From Atopobium sp. UBA1382 (lineage in GTDB: Bacteria; Actinomycetota; Coriobacteriia; Coriobacteriales; Atopobiaceae): DNA of 64,000 bases. The notes under the pieces are model-generated. The model saw only the letters and a program-made list of their open reading frames with translations. It was not told where the DNA came from and did not search any database. Position 1 is the stretch's first letter. Each line of letters opens with the position of its first letter. The DNA is taken from contig DBQY01000015.1 of the NCBI GenBank assembly GCA_002305805.1, forward strand, positions 27,139 through 91,138, read 5' to 3'. Of the stretch, positions 1-8,750 are shown in pieces. Position numbers and translations under genes: made by a program.

Positions 1-106
1 CCGGGTCGAGCTCGGAGGCGTTGCCCCAGGTGAAGACGACCAGGCCGTGCCTGGGGAGGTCCATGTTGGCCTCGTAGACCTTCTCGCGCAGCTCCTTGAG
101 CATCAT
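1..106 (-). CDS. araD: L-ribulose-5-phosphate 4-epimerase, N-terminal fragment
   Basis: Only the first 35 codons are inside the window; the gene runs off the left edge. The visible start, [20 protein letters not shown] followed by [11 protein letters not shown], matches the N-terminus of class II aldolase-fold AraD proteins, including the TWGN loop that helps bind phosphate. The enzyme interconverts L-ribulose-5-phosphate and D-xylulose-5-phosphate, the last step that feeds arabinose into the pentose phosphate pathway. An AAGGAG ribosome site lies just upstream, and the ATG at 106 is better spaced than the one at 103. It is the last visible gene of the arabinose operon, after the kinase and isomerase. 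Confidence 0.85.
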   Translation of the reverse strand, partial: MMLKELREKVYEANMDLPRHGLVVFTWGNASELDP

Positions 107-139
107 GTGAGGTCTCCTTTCTTCTGAGTGACCGGACTC

Positions 140-173
140 GGGGAGGCCGCCGGGAAAGGGTGGCGACCTCCCC
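140..173 (-). promoter_or_regulatory. Intercistronic hairpin between kinase gene and araD
   Basis: GGGGAGGCCGCC (140-151) pairs with GGCGACCTCCCC (162-173), giving a 12-bp stem with one mismatch and a 10-nt loop. No U-tract follows, so it looks like an RNA processing or stability element rather than a full terminator. Confidence 0.5.
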
Positions 174-184
174 GGGGGGAGGAC

Positions 185-1789
185 TTACTTGGTGAAGGCG
201 GCCTCGGCAGCCTTCTCGGCCTCATTGGCCTTGCGGAACGCAGCGAGGAACGCACGATAGCCCTCGACGTCGGCGTCATCGGGCTCGAGCGTGGTGCCCT
301 CCATGCCGGCAAAGACCTTGTTGGTGAGGTAGTCGGCAAGCGACTCGCCCTCCTCGTGGCGCGCCATGTAGGCGGCGGCGACGGCCTGGCCCCAGGCGCC
401 GCCCTCGCCGGCGGTGGCCATGACGGTCACCGGTGCCTCAAGAGCAGCGGCGAGCAGGCTCTGGGCGACCTTGGGGGTCTTGAAGATGCCGCCGTGACCA
501 TAGAGCTTGTCGATCTTCACGTCCTCCGCGCGCAGAGCCTCGTTGCCCGCAGCAAGAGCACCAAAGGCGGCCATGATGTTCATGCGCATGAAGTTTGCGA
601 TCGTGAAGCTGGCGTTCTGGCCGCGGACCACGAGCGGGTAGCCGGTCTGGACGCCCATGACGGTCTCGCCGGAGATGAACGGAATGGAGACGAGGCCGCC
701 CGCGTCCTTGTCGCCCGTGAGGGCGGCGTTGAAGAGCTTGACGTAGACCTCGCCCTTGTCGAGCTTCTGGCCCATGAGCTCCGCAAAGTCGCAGAGCAGG
801 TCGACCCAGTCGTTGATGTCGGAGGTGCAGTTGTTGCAGTGCACCATGGCAACGGGGTCGCCGACCGGCGTGGTCACGAGGTCAATCTCGGGCACGGTGG
901 CGTCCTTGAGCGCATGCTCCAGAACAACCATCGAGAAGACCGAGGTGCCCGCGGAGACGTTGCCGGTGCGCGGAGCCACGGAGTTGGTGGCGATCATGCC
1001 GGTGCCGGCGTCGCCCTCGGGCGGGCAGAGCGGGCAACCGGGCTCGAGGTCGCCGTCGGCGTCGAGGAGCGCCGCGCCCTCGGCGGTGAGGTGACCGGCG
1101 CACTCGCCCGCGACCAGGACTTTGGGCAGCAGGTCCTCGACCTTCCAGCTCACGCCCTTAGAAGCGACGAGCTCGTCGAACTTGGCGATCATGGCCGCAT
1201 CATAGTCGTGCGTCTCGGAGTCGATGGGGAACATGCCCGAGGCGTCGCCGATCGAGAGGACCTTCTCCCCCGTAAGGCGCCAGTGCGCGTACCCGGCGAG
1301 CGTGGTGAAGAAGTCGATGCTGGGGACGTGCTCCTCGTCGTTGAGGACGGCCTGGTAGATGTGGCTGACGCTCCAGCGCTCGGGCGTGTGGAACGCAAAG
1401 AGCTCGGAGAGCTCGTGGGCCGCCTGCGTGGTGGTGGTGTTGCGCCAGGTGCGGAACGGGACGAGCAGGTTGCCGTCGGCGTCGAAGGGCAGGTAGCCAT
1501 GCATCATGGCGGAGATGCCGAGGGCGCCCACGCGCTTGAGGGTGACGCCGTACTTCTCGGCGACGTCGGCCTTCATCGAGGCGTACGCCGCGGCGAGACC
1601 CGCGAAGATCTCCTCGTCGCTGTAGGTCCAGTAGCCGTCGACCAGGGAGTTCTCCCAGTCGAAGGCGCCGATGGCGATCGGCTCGTTGTCGGAGCCCACG
1701 AGCACCGCCTTGATGCGCGTGGAGCCGTACTCGATGCCCAACGCGGTGTTGCCGGACTCGATGTCGGCGATGATCTGGTCTTTGGTCAT
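185..1789 (-). CDS. araB: FGGY-family carbohydrate kinase, probable L-ribulokinase
   Basis: A 534-residue FGGY kinase (ribulokinase/xylulokinase fold). Residues near 18-28 (GIEYGSTRIKAVLVG) form the first phosphate-binding motif, and the second ATP-binding region is the GHGGIFKT...AGEGGAWGQA segment near 435-480. It should phosphorylate L-ribulose to L-ribulose-5-phosphate in the cytoplasm. Sequence alone would also allow xylulokinase; position between araA and araD decides for ribulokinase. It is slightly shorter than enterobacterial AraB and differs from it, as in other Actinobacteria and Firmicutes where a xylulokinase-like FGGY member fills this role. The start ATG at 1789 has a GAGAGG ribosome site upstream. 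Confidence 0.85.
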   Translation of the reverse strand: MTKDQIIADIESGNTALGIEYGSTRIKAVLVGSDNEPIAIGAFDWENSLVDGYWTYSDEEIFAGLAAAYASMKADVAEKYGVTLKRVGALGISAMMHGYLPFDADGNLLVPFRTWRNTTTTQAAHELSELFAFHTPERWSVSHIYQAVLNDEEHVPSIDFFTTLAGYAHWRLTGEKVLSIGDASGMFPIDSETHDYDAAMIAKFDELVASKGVSWKVEDLLPKVLVAGECAGHLTAEGAALLDADGDLEPGCPLCPPEGDAGTGMIATNSVAPRTGNVSAGTSVFSMVVLEHALKDATVPEIDLVTTPVGDPVAMVHCNNCTSDINDWVDLLCDFAELMGQKLDKGEVYVKLFNAALTGDKDAGGLVSIPFISGETVMGVQTGYPLVVRGQNASFTIANFMRMNIMAAFGALAAGNEALRAEDVKIDKLYGHGGIFKTPKVAQSLLAAALEAPVTVMATAGEGGAWGQAVAAAYMARHEEGESLADYLTNKVFAGMEGTTLEPDDADVEGYRAFLAAFRKANEAEKAAEAAFTK

Positions 1790-1815
1790 GTTCGTCTGCC
1801 TCTCTGCAGAAGAGT

Positions 1816-1842
1816 GGCCGCGCCCGCAAGCGGGACGCGGCC
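1816..1842 (-). promoter_or_regulatory. Intercistronic hairpin between araA and kinase gene
   Basis: GGCCGCG plus CCCGC pair across an AA loop with GCGGG, a bulged A, and CGCGGCC. The strong GC stem has no clear U-tract; it probably affects mRNA processing or stability between araA and the kinase gene. Confidence 0.45.
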
Positions 1843-1890
1843 GGTTTAGGTTCTCACGCGCATGTGCGCGCTCTCACGCCGCGCCCGCTC

Positions 1891-3387
1891 CTAGCGGTAG
1901 TAGACCTCGCCGAGCTTGAGGTCGCGCTTGAAGTCGCGGATGTTGGTGTTGGCGTCGATGACCACGCTCTCGATGCCCATCGCGTCGGCCCAGTCGATCA
2001 TCTGGTCCGCCGTGAGGTCGTAGGAGAACGCGGTGTGGTGCGCGCCGCCCGCGTAGATCCAGGCCTCGGTGCCCACCTTGAGGTTGGGACGCGGGGTCCA
2101 GAACACGGTGCCAGTCGGCAGCATCGGCATCGGCTTCTCGACCTTCTTGCAGTCCACGTCCTGGATGATCAGGCGGAAGCGGTTGCCCAGGTCGATGAGG
2201 GAGGTGGCGATGGCGGGGCCGGTCTTGGCGGTGAAGATCAGGCGGGCCGGATCCTCACGGTCGCCCATCGAGAGCGGCGTGGCGCGAATGGCGATCTTGC
2301 CCTCGGCGACGGAGGGGTCGACCTCGGACATGTGGGACTCGAGGATGCCATCCTTGCCCGGGACCAGGTTGTAGGTGTAGTCCTCCATGAGCGCGGAGCC
2401 CTTGGCGTTGGGATCGCCGGCGGTCATGACCTTCATCAGGCGCACCATAGCCGGGGTCTTCCAGTCGCCCTCGGGGCCAAAGCCGTAGCCCTTCTGCATG
2501 AGACGCTGGATGGCCAGCGACGGCAGCTGCTTGAGGCCGCCGAGGTCGCCGAAGTGGTCAGAGAAGGCGTTGTAGTTGTGCTCCACGAGGAAGCGCTCGA
2601 TGCCAATCTCCTGGGCGGCCTGGACCTCGACATGACGACGGAACTCCTCGGGGTCGCGGCCGTCGAGCACGAGCTCGTAGGTGTCGTAGTACTCGTCGGT
2701 GAGGGCCTTGACCTCGTCCGGGGTGACAGCGTCAACGTAGGGGACGAGCTCGTTGACCGGCCAGGCGTCGACGGTCCAGCCAAAGACCTGCTGGGCCTCG
2801 ATCTTGTCGCCGTCGGTGACCGCGACGTTGCGCATCGTGTCGGCGAAGCGGCAGACACGGATGTTGCGGGTCTCGTTGATGCCCACGGCGACGCGCATCC
2901 ACTGTCCCAGTTCGGCGAGAACGGCTTCGTCCTTCCAGTAACCAAAGACGACCTTGTGCTCCCAGCGCATGCGGGCGAAGATGTGCCCGAACTCGCGCTC
3001 GCCGTGAGCAGCCTGGTTCTCGTTCATGAAGTCCATGTCGATGGTGTCGTACGGGATCTCCTCGTTGTACTGCGTCGCGAACTGGCACAGCGGCTTGCGG
3101 AGGTCACGCAGGCCGGCGATGTAGTTCTTGGACGGGGAGAAGGTGTGCGCCCAGGTGATGATGCCGGCACACTCGGGATCCATGTTGGCCTCGTTGAAGG
3201 TGGCCTGGATCACGTCGGCGGTCAGCAGGTTGGGCTTGAGGACGACCTCGAAGGGGACCTTGTCGGAGGCGTTGAGCGCCGCGACGACCTCGGCAGAGTG
3301 CTCGGCGACGTGCTTGAGCACCTCGTCACCGTAGAGATCCTGGGTGCAGGGGCAGAAATAGAACTTGTACTTCTTGATCTCGAGCAT
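1891..3387 (-). CDS. araA: L-arabinose isomerase
   Basis: A 498-residue protein, close to the usual 500 of AraA. It isomerises L-arabinose to L-ribulose with a divalent metal (usually Mn2+). The metal-ligand motifs of the family are present: MEDYTY near residue 305 (Glu), ESHMSEVDPS near 330 (Glu), and the GGAHHTAFS segment near 450 (His). The TWAHTFSPSK segment near 80-90 is also typical. The gene has an AAGGAG ribosome site and lies 119 bp after the second permease gene, with a GC hairpin in the gap. Together with the flanking kinase and epimerase it completes the classical isomerase-kinase-epimerase route. Confidence 0.96.
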   Translation of the reverse strand: MLEIKKYKFYFCPCTQDLYGDEVLKHVAEHSAEVVAALNASDKVPFEVVLKPNLLTADVIQATFNEANMDPECAGIITWAHTFSPSKNYIAGLRDLRKPLCQFATQYNEEIPYDTIDMDFMNENQAAHGEREFGHIFARMRWEHKVVFGYWKDEAVLAELGQWMRVAVGINETRNIRVCRFADTMRNVAVTDGDKIEAQQVFGWTVDAWPVNELVPYVDAVTPDEVKALTDEYYDTYELVLDGRDPEEFRRHVEVQAAQEIGIERFLVEHNYNAFSDHFGDLGGLKQLPSLAIQRLMQKGYGFGPEGDWKTPAMVRLMKVMTAGDPNAKGSALMEDYTYNLVPGKDGILESHMSEVDPSVAEGKIAIRATPLSMGDREDPARLIFTAKTGPAIATSLIDLGNRFRLIIQDVDCKKVEKPMPMLPTGTVFWTPRPNLKVGTEAWIYAGGAHHTAFSYDLTADQMIDWADAMGIESVVIDANTNIRDFKRDLKLGEVYYR

Positions 3388-3474
3388 ATTTCCTCACTCC
3401 TTACCTTGTGGCTCTTCTCAGAGAGCGGCGGGGCGCCGTTGGCAACCCGCCCCTTGTTGAGGGTACCCACGGGC

Positions 3475-3498
3475 GCGGGGGCCGAAACCGGCCCCCGC
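3475..3498 (-). promoter_or_regulatory. Intercistronic hairpin between transporter genes and araA
   Basis: GCGGGGGCCG (3475-3484) and CGGCCCCCGC (3489-3498) form a perfect 10-bp stem with a 4-nt loop. There is no U-run on the transcribed strand. It separates the transport part from the catabolic part of the operon. Confidence 0.55.
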
Positions 3499-3506
3499 AA
3501 CGGGGA

Positions 3507-4478
3507 CTACTTGATGACCTGGTTCGCAGCGCGCTCGGAGAAGACCGCCACCATGATGACGAACACGACGCCGAGGATGAGCTGCTGGATCTCGGTGGTG
3601 AAGCCGAGCATGACCAGGCCGCGCTGAAGCACGAGATAGGACAGGACGCCGGTCACGACGCTCGAGAAGCGGGAGCGCGCGCCGCCGTTGATGGGCATGC
3701 CGCCGAGAACCAGGGCGATGAGGATCTGGGTCTCGAGCATGTTGCCGGAGGACGAGGTGACCGAGCCGACGCGGATAGCGTTAATCAGCGCGGCAAAGCC
3801 GGTGATGGCGCCCGCGACCACGTAGATGATGATCTTGGTGCGCTGGACGTTGATGCCGGCGAAGCGGGCGCCGCTCTCGGAAGCACCGATCGCCTTGAGG
3901 TTGGAGCCGAGCGCGGTGAAGTGAAGCACCAGATACGCGATGACAAGCACGACCACGACGATGCCGACGAGCAGCGGCATGTTAGTGGCGAGCGAGGTCA
4001 GCGTGGTGGAGGCCATGACCGGGCTGGAGGTGGTGATGTAGGCGATGATGCCGCGGAGCAGGAACATCATGCACATCGTGACCACGAACGACTGAATCTG
4101 GCCCTTCACGTGGAACACGGCGTTCACGAGGCCGATGAGGGCACCCGTTGCCATGCCGCCCAGAATGGCGACGAACGGGTTGAACTGCGAGAGATAGCAG
4201 ACCACGGCGCAGGACAGACCCATCATCGAGCCCTGGGAGAAGTCCAGGCAGCCCATGGACATGATCATGTAGACGCCGACGGTGGCGATCATAAGCGTAA
4301 AGCCGCCCGAGATAATCAGCGTGATGTTACGCGGGGTGATCAGCTGTCCACGTGTCAGGATGGCGAAGATCGCCACGATCGCAACGAAGCTGATGATGGG
4401 CAACAGGCTCTTGATCTGGTGCCAGTCGAACTTCTTCTCCTGGACCTCGGCCGCAGCCTTCGTATTAGTAGAAGCCAT
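3507..4478 (-). CDS. Sugar ABC transporter permease (CUT2/ribose type), second permease of the arabinose operon
   Basis: A 323-residue integral membrane protein of the BPD_transp_2 family used by ribose/xylose-class importers. About eight to ten hydrophobic segments are visible, and the internal segment GALIGLVNAVFHVKGQIQSF near 130-150 and the GG(M)PINGGARS loop near 260 are typical of this family. It should pair with the other permease of the operon as a heterodimer gated by the tandem ATPase. The C-terminus ends in ERAANQVIK. The gene starts with an ATG behind GGAGGCG, 13 bp after the ATPase gene, so the two are probably co-translated. Confidence 0.9.
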   Translation of the reverse strand: MASTNTKAAAEVQEKKFDWHQIKSLLPIISFVAIVAIFAILTRGQLITPRNITLIISGGFTLMIATVGVYMIMSMGCLDFSQGSMMGLSCAVVCYLSQFNPFVAILGGMATGALIGLVNAVFHVKGQIQSFVVTMCMMFLLRGIIAYITTSSPVMASTTLTSLATNMPLLVGIVVVVLVIAYLVLHFTALGSNLKAIGASESGARFAGINVQRTKIIIYVVAGAITGFAALINAIRVGSVTSSSGNMLETQILIALVLGGMPINGGARSRFSSVVTGVLSYLVLQRGLVMLGFTTEIQQLILGVVFVIMVAVFSERAANQVIK

Positions 4479-4491
4479 CTGTTTCGCCTCC

Positions 4492-5997
4492 TTAAATCAT
4501 CTTCGCGATGATGTCCTGCTCGGTAAGATCGGGGCTGCGGAACAGCTGGCCGTTGATCTTGCCGTCCTTCATGACCAGGATTCGGTCGCACATACCGATG
4601 AGCTCCATGATCTCCTCGGAGATGATGAGAATCGCCTTGCCCTGGTTGCGCATCTCAGCCAGAAGCTGGTAGATGTCGGCCTTGACGCCGATGTCGATGC
4701 CGCGCGTCGGAGAGTCGAGCAGCAGGATGTTGGACTGCTTGCCGAGCCAGCGGGCGAGAACGACCTTCTGCTTGTTGCCGCCGGAGAGCGCGGAGACGTA
4801 CTGGTCGACGCCGACCATCTTGGTGGACATGATGTCCGCGTACTTCTTGGCGAAGGCCTTGAGATCCTTCTGCTTGAGGACGAACCCCATGTCGCGCATC
4901 GAGGGCAGCGTGATGTTGTCCTGGATGGTGTCGTTGATGAGGAGGCTCTCGTTGTCGCGGTCCTTGGACGCGTAGGCAATGGAGTGGTTGATAGCCTCGT
5001 TGATAGAGTTGATCGGAGTGCCGTCACCCAGCTCGACCGTGCCCGTACGGTCGTAGGAGGCGCCGAACAGGGCCTTGCCGACCTCGTGCATGCCGCACTC
5101 GGACAGACCACCGATGCCCAGAATCTCACCCTTGTGGAGCTGGAGCGAGACGTCATTGAGCGAGCCGGGAACCGAGACGTTGTTCATCATGATCGCGATC
5201 TCGCCCTGGTGCTCGGTGGCGTAGTTGGGATAGTCGGTGCGATAGTAGTTGTCGCCCATCTCGCGGCCGACCATGAGGGTCTTCAGCTTGTCCTCGTCCA
5301 CGTCCGCGGCGTTGATGGTGGTGATGTAGTCACCGTCACGCAGGATGGAGATGCGGTCGGACATGCGCAGGACCTCGGCCATGTCGTGCGAGATGAAGAT
5401 CACGCAGTGACCCTTGGCGCGGACGTCGCGCATGACCTCGAAGAGCTTCTCGCGGCCGTCCTGGGAGAGGGCCGTGGTGGTCTCGTCGACGACCAGGATC
5501 TTGGGGTCGAACCACGTGGACTTGAGAATCTCGATGATCTTGCGCTCCTCGAAGTTGTAGTTCTCGATCGGAGCGGTGGCGCGGATCTTCGAGAGGCCAA
5601 AGCCGTCGAGCAGCTCCTGGGCCTTCTTGTTCATCGCGGCGGTGTTCTTGATGCCGTACTTCATGAAGCGGTCCTCGTCGCCCAGGAAGAGGTTCTCGGC
5701 GACGGTGAGGCCGTTCAGGGTACCGAGCTCCTGCACGATGACGGCCACTCCGTGGTGGTTACCGTCGACCTGGTTCTTCGGGGCGATCTGCTCACCGTCG
5801 AGGGTGAAGGTGCCGCCACCGATGGGCAGGATACCCGTCAGCATGTTGGTGAACGTGGACTTGCCGGAGCCGTTCTCGCCAATCAAGGCGTGAATCTCGC
5901 CGGCGTAGAAGTCGAGGGACACCTCTTTGACGGCGTGCGTGGGTCCAAACTTCTTGTCGATCTTCTCTGCGTGAAGCAGGAGCTTGTTGTCTGCCAT
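4492..5997 (-). CDS. Sugar ABC transporter, tandem ATPase subunit
   Basis: A 501-residue protein with two fused ABC domains, as in AraG/MglA/RbsA. The first half has Walker A GENGSGKST near residue 40 and Walker B LVVDETTTAL near 165; the second half has a degenerate Walker A region (GGLSECGMHEVGKA near 295), signature LSGGNKQK near 405 and Walker B LLLDSPTRGID near 430. In the first half the signature appears as FEERKIIEI, which departs from the usual LSVAQQQ/LSGGQ form. A degenerate site is common in CUT2 ATPases. It powers import through the two flanking permeases. Ribosome site AAGGAGG precedes the ATG. Confidence 0.92.
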   Translation of the reverse strand: MADNKLLLHAEKIDKKFGPTHAVKEVSLDFYAGEIHALIGENGSGKSTFTNMLTGILPIGGGTFTLDGEQIAPKNQVDGNHHGVAVIVQELGTLNGLTVAENLFLGDEDRFMKYGIKNTAAMNKKAQELLDGFGLSKIRATAPIENYNFEERKIIEILKSTWFDPKILVVDETTTALSQDGREKLFEVMRDVRAKGHCVIFISHDMAEVLRMSDRISILRDGDYITTINAADVDEDKLKTLMVGREMGDNYYRTDYPNYATEHQGEIAIMMNNVSVPGSLNDVSLQLHKGEILGIGGLSECGMHEVGKALFGASYDRTGTVELGDGTPINSINEAINHSIAYASKDRDNESLLINDTIQDNITLPSMRDMGFVLKQKDLKAFAKKYADIMSTKMVGVDQYVSALSGGNKQKVVLARWLGKQSNILLLDSPTRGIDIGVKADIYQLLAEMRNQGKAILIISEEIMELIGMCDRILVMKDGKINGQLFRSPDLTEQDIIAKMI

Positions 5998-6011
5998 GGT
6001 GTATCCCTCCT

Positions 6012-6959
6012 TTACTTGACGACAGCGCCCTTGACGCGCTTGACGGTCAGGGTAACGACGGCGAGCAGCGTGGCGCCCGTGACGACGTTGTTGATGGTGG
6101 TGGGCATGCCGAGCGCGACGAAGCCGGCGAACAGCATCGAGATGATGAGCTCACCGATGACGATGGCGACGACGGGGTGGCCGTACTTCTTGAACGCAAG
6201 GCCAAAGAACGCGCCCATGAGCGGGGTGAAGTTCAGCGACTGGGAGAGCATGCCGGTCATCGGCGTCTGGGCGGTGCCGTAGCTGATGTAGAGGACGGCC
6301 ATGATGCCCACGAAGCCCGCGCAGAGGATGAACGCGATGAACTTGTACTTGTCGACGTTCACGCCCATGTTCTTGGCGGTGAGCTCGTTGGTGCCGATAG
6401 CGTTGATGTAGGTGCCGACCTTGGTGTACTTGAGGATGAAGCCGCAGATGAAGAATGCAATGAGCGCCAGGATGACGTTCCAGGGATAGGCGCCGAACAT
6501 GTTGTACTGGGCGTCGAGACGCGTGCCTGCCCAGTTGGCAGCAAAGACGCTGAAGCTCTCATAGATGAGCGACAGGCCTACGGTGACGATCAGCGACGGA
6601 ATGCGCAGGACCGTGTAGGCTAGACCGTTAAAGAAACCGAGGAGGATGCCGCAGAGAATCGGGGCGACGACCAGGCCGGCGATGCCGAACATCTGGCTGC
6701 AACCGATGGCCAGCAGGCAGGACAGGACGAGGACCGAGCCGATGGAGAAGTCCCAGAGGCCCTGGGTCACGATGAAGTACATGCCGCAGCCGCCGACGGC
6801 GTAGATGAGCGCGCTCTGCAGATAGGTCAGGATCTGCTCGGGCGAGCCGAACGTCTCGGGGCGCAGCACCTTGAAGATGGCCCAGCAAAGAACCGTGAGG
6901 ACGACGAGGAAGCCCACGCCGAACCACTGGCTCTGCTGGAGTTTCTTGATTGCGTCCAT
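6012..6959 (-). CDS. Sugar ABC transporter permease (CUT2/ribose type), first permease of the arabinose operon
   Basis: A 315-residue BPD_transp_2 family permease beginning MDAIKKLQQSQWFGVGF. An upstream in-frame extension exists, but the ATG at 6959 has an AGGAG ribosome site at correct spacing, and the extension would be made from the preceding hairpin region. Multiple transmembrane segments are evident, and the family loop GTNELTAKNMGVNVDKYKF (near 205-225) is present. It lies directly after the binding-protein gene and before the ATPase gene, the normal context for a CUT2 importer with two different permease subunits. Confidence 0.9.
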   Translation of the reverse strand: MDAIKKLQQSQWFGVGFLVVLTVLCWAIFKVLRPETFGSPEQILTYLQSALIYAVGGCGMYFIVTQGLWDFSIGSVLVLSCLLAIGCSQMFGIAGLVVAPILCGILLGFFNGLAYTVLRIPSLIVTVGLSLIYESFSVFAANWAGTRLDAQYNMFGAYPWNVILALIAFFICGFILKYTKVGTYINAIGTNELTAKNMGVNVDKYKFIAFILCAGFVGIMAVLYISYGTAQTPMTGMLSQSLNFTPLMGAFFGLAFKKYGHPVVAIVIGELIISMLFAGFVALGMPTTINNVVTGATLLAVVTLTVKRVKGAVVK

Positions 6960-6995
6960 ACACCTCTCCTTCCAATTGGTGATGGAACCCGAAAA

Positions 6996-7029
6996 TGGGG
7001 GCAAGTCCAACCCTGCGAACTTGCCCCCA
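6996..7029 (-). promoter_or_regulatory. Strong hairpin after the solute-binding-protein gene
   Basis: TGGGGGCAAGT (6996-7006) and ACTTGCCCCCA (7019-7029) make a perfect 11-bp stem with a 12-nt loop, followed on the transcribed strand by ATTTTC. It probably causes partial termination or protects the upstream mRNA end, giving more binding protein than membrane subunits. The second sugar operon has the same arrangement at 12433-12478. Confidence 0.65.
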
Positions 7030-7051
7030 CACTAGGACAGTGGAACGAGTG

Positions 7052-8257
7052 CTATGCGCCGTGGCGCTGCATAACGTCGTCGATGGACAGCGAGGTCGCG
7101 GCGGCGTTGAGGTCATCGAAGCTCAGCTCGGCGAGCTCGGCAATCTCCTCGTCGTTGTACGGGTCGTCATCGACGAAGTACTTCTCGTAGTTCTCGTACT
7201 CGGCCACGGAGGACACGAAGACGTACGGGAACTGGATGTCCTTGCCGAAGTCGCCCTGCTCGGGAACGAAGCCCTCCTTCTGACGGATGGCGTTGTAAAC
7301 GAGAAGGAGCGCGTAGAGCGGGTCGCAGAAGTGGCCGCCGGACTCAGCGTACATGCCGCCGGTCTCGAGCTGCTCCTTGAGGTCCTCGAGGAAGTCGGTG
7401 GAAGCGACGCGGATGGTGCCGGTAAGGCCCATGTTGGCGAGCTGGCCGATGGAGCCCACGAGCGGGTCGCCGCCGCCGCCGGCGACGATCAGGGCGTCCA
7501 TGTCGGGATAGTTGTTGACGAACTGCTGGGTGACCTTGGCTCCCTCGGAGGAGGAGGTGTTGGCGTAGACCGGGTCGGTCATGCTCACGGGGTCATCGGG
7601 GTGAGCGTCGTTCCAGGCCTTGACGCCGTTCTGATAGCCGGTCCAGCGCTGCTGGAACGTAGCGTCGCCGACGGTCCAACCCTCGAGGCAGATGTTGCGG
7701 GCGCCCTTCTGGATGCCCTCGAAGGCGTCGGGGTTGTCCATGGTGAGCAGCTCGATGAGCTTCTCGCCGTTGCCGACCTCGTCCTCGTGGACGGCGCCGA
7801 CGTAGTACTGAGAGTTCTGCGCGGTGGCGTAGACCTCGGGGCTGTTCTCCTCGTTGATGATGCGATAGAACTGGGCGAGGTAGACCTGGTTCTGGTCGCA
7901 GGTGGAGATGCAGGCCTGCATCTCGGAGTCAGCGGAGTTGCAGACGATGATGCCCTGGCAGCCAGCGGCGCAGAGGGTCTCGATGGAGGCCGTGACCTGC
8001 TCGGAGACGTGGCCCTGGTCGACGTAGGACAGCTCGACGCCGAGGATGCCAGCGGCCTTGTCGAGGATGGCCTTGGAGAGCGAGCCGAGAGCGTCCGTGG
8101 AGCTCCAGATGGAGACGCCGATCTTGATGTTCTCGCCGGAGCCGCCTCCCTCGCCGCCAGCGCCGCCTTCGTCGCAGCCCGCGAGGGCGAGAGCACCGGA
8201 GGAGGCGCCCATCAGGCCGGCGTACTTCAGGAAGTTCCTTCTTGAGATACCCTTCAT
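7052..8257 (-). CDS. Sugar ABC transporter substrate-binding lipoprotein (probable L-arabinose or arabinoside)
   Basis: A 401-residue exported protein. The N-terminus MKGISRRNFLKYAGLMGASS has a twin-arginine motif and a lipobox ending ALAGC, so it is probably a Tat-exported lipoprotein held on the outer face of the membrane. After a Gly/Glu linker the body resembles type I periplasmic binding proteins (NIKIGVSIWSSTDALGSLSK start; DALIVAGGGGDPLVGSIGQL near 250). It is longer than standard CUT2 binding proteins and I cannot assign it to a characterised arabinose binder. It is the first gene of the operon; ribosome site is the weak GGAAAGGGACA, shared with the second sugar operon. Confidence 0.85.
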   Translation of the reverse strand: MKGISRRNFLKYAGLMGASSGALALAGCDEGGAGGEGGGSGENIKIGVSIWSSTDALGSLSKAILDKAAGILGVELSYVDQGHVSEQVTASIETLCAAGCQGIIVCNSADSEMQACISTCDQNQVYLAQFYRIINEENSPEVYATAQNSQYYVGAVHEDEVGNGEKLIELLTMDNPDAFEGIQKGARNICLEGWTVGDATFQQRWTGYQNGVKAWNDAHPDDPVSMTDPVYANTSSSEGAKVTQQFVNNYPDMDALIVAGGGGDPLVGSIGQLANMGLTGTIRVASTDFLEDLKEQLETGGMYAESGGHFCDPLYALLLVYNAIRQKEGFVPEQGDFGKDIQFPYVFVSSVAEYENYEKYFVDDDPYNDEEIAELAELSFDDLNAAATSLSIDDVMQRHGA

Positions 8258-8297
8258 TGTCCCTTTCCCTTCTTTCCGACTACCTTGCTTGAAACAT

Positions 8298-8326
8298 TAA
8301 GTAAACGTTTAGTGTCCGTTTACTTA
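8298..8326. promoter_or_regulatory. Operator candidate of the arabinose operon
   Basis: TAAGTAAACG (8298-8307) and CGTTTACTTA (8317-8326) are perfect inverted arms around a 9-nt spacer, 41 bp upstream of the binding-protein start codon. The same layout with one changed base pair occurs before the second sugar operon at 13577-13605. The arms contain GTAAAC, a half-site seen in many LacI-family operators, but no regulator gene is nearby, so the protein is unknown. Confidence 0.7.
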
Positions 8327-8416
8327 CCTGCCACCTTTGAATCGCGCGTTTTCTGCGTGTGGGTTCTGCCCTTCCCTCTCTCCCACAGCCGCTGTCCGAC
8401 ACCTCGCGCCGGACTC

Positions 8417-8460
8417 TTGAACAATGGGCGGACCAGTGGTCACTACCAGCTATTGTTCAA
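8417..8460. repeat. Spaced inverted repeat TTGAACAAT in the arabinose promoter region
   Basis: TTGAACAAT (8417-8425) is mirrored by ATTGTTCAA (8452-8460). An 11-nt palindrome, GACCA-G-TGGTC, lies between the arms. It could be a second operator or a hairpin in the leader; function is unknown. Confidence 0.5.
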
Positions 8461-8622
8461 CCTAACGCAGAATTTGCACCCTCTTCCTCAACGCCTCTGT
8501 TTACGTTTTTACTCTTCGCGCTCTTACGGTCACCTTACGTAACCTGTAAACGGTATTTTTCGGACCGTAAACGTACATAATTCGACCCAAAACGGACGAG
8601 AGGAGTACCGAGTTTCTCATTT

Positions 8623-8648
8623 TGTTTAGCAATGTTTAGACATGTTTA
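8623..8648. repeat. Three TGTTTA direct repeats with exact 10-bp period
   Basis: TGTTTA starts at 8623, 8633 and 8643. A nearly identical pair (ATGTTTAGAyATGTTTA) is found upstream of the second sugar operon at 13904-13920. Helical phasing suggests protein binding on one face of the DNA. Confidence 0.5.
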
Positions 8649-8679
8649 TCGCCTATTTCTCAACTTTGCTCGCCTCTAT

Positions 8680-8750
8680 ACAGAGAGGCGCCCCGCCTCC
8701 CCAAGGGGAGACGGGGCGAAAAGGGAAGGGTCAACGAGCGACCTCTCTGT
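8680..8750 (-). terminator. Nested hairpins downstream of yjfF-type gene
   Basis: Inner stem CGCCCCG/CGGGGCG plus CTCCCC/GGGGAG (8689-8718) is enclosed by outer arms ACAGAGAGG (8680-8688) and CCTCTCTGT (8742-8750). It lies 10 bp after the end of the second transporter operon and probably ends that transcript. No long U-tract is visible. Confidence 0.55.

Noticed and set aside
1864..3627. Long open frame on the plus strand opposite araA (over 580 codons), and similar long antisense frames opposite the giant permease (21947-25141) and other genes.
   Set aside because: In GC-rich DNA the strand opposite a real gene often stays open. The translations are rich in Arg, Gly, Val and Leu, have no domain motifs, and lie over well-recognised genes.
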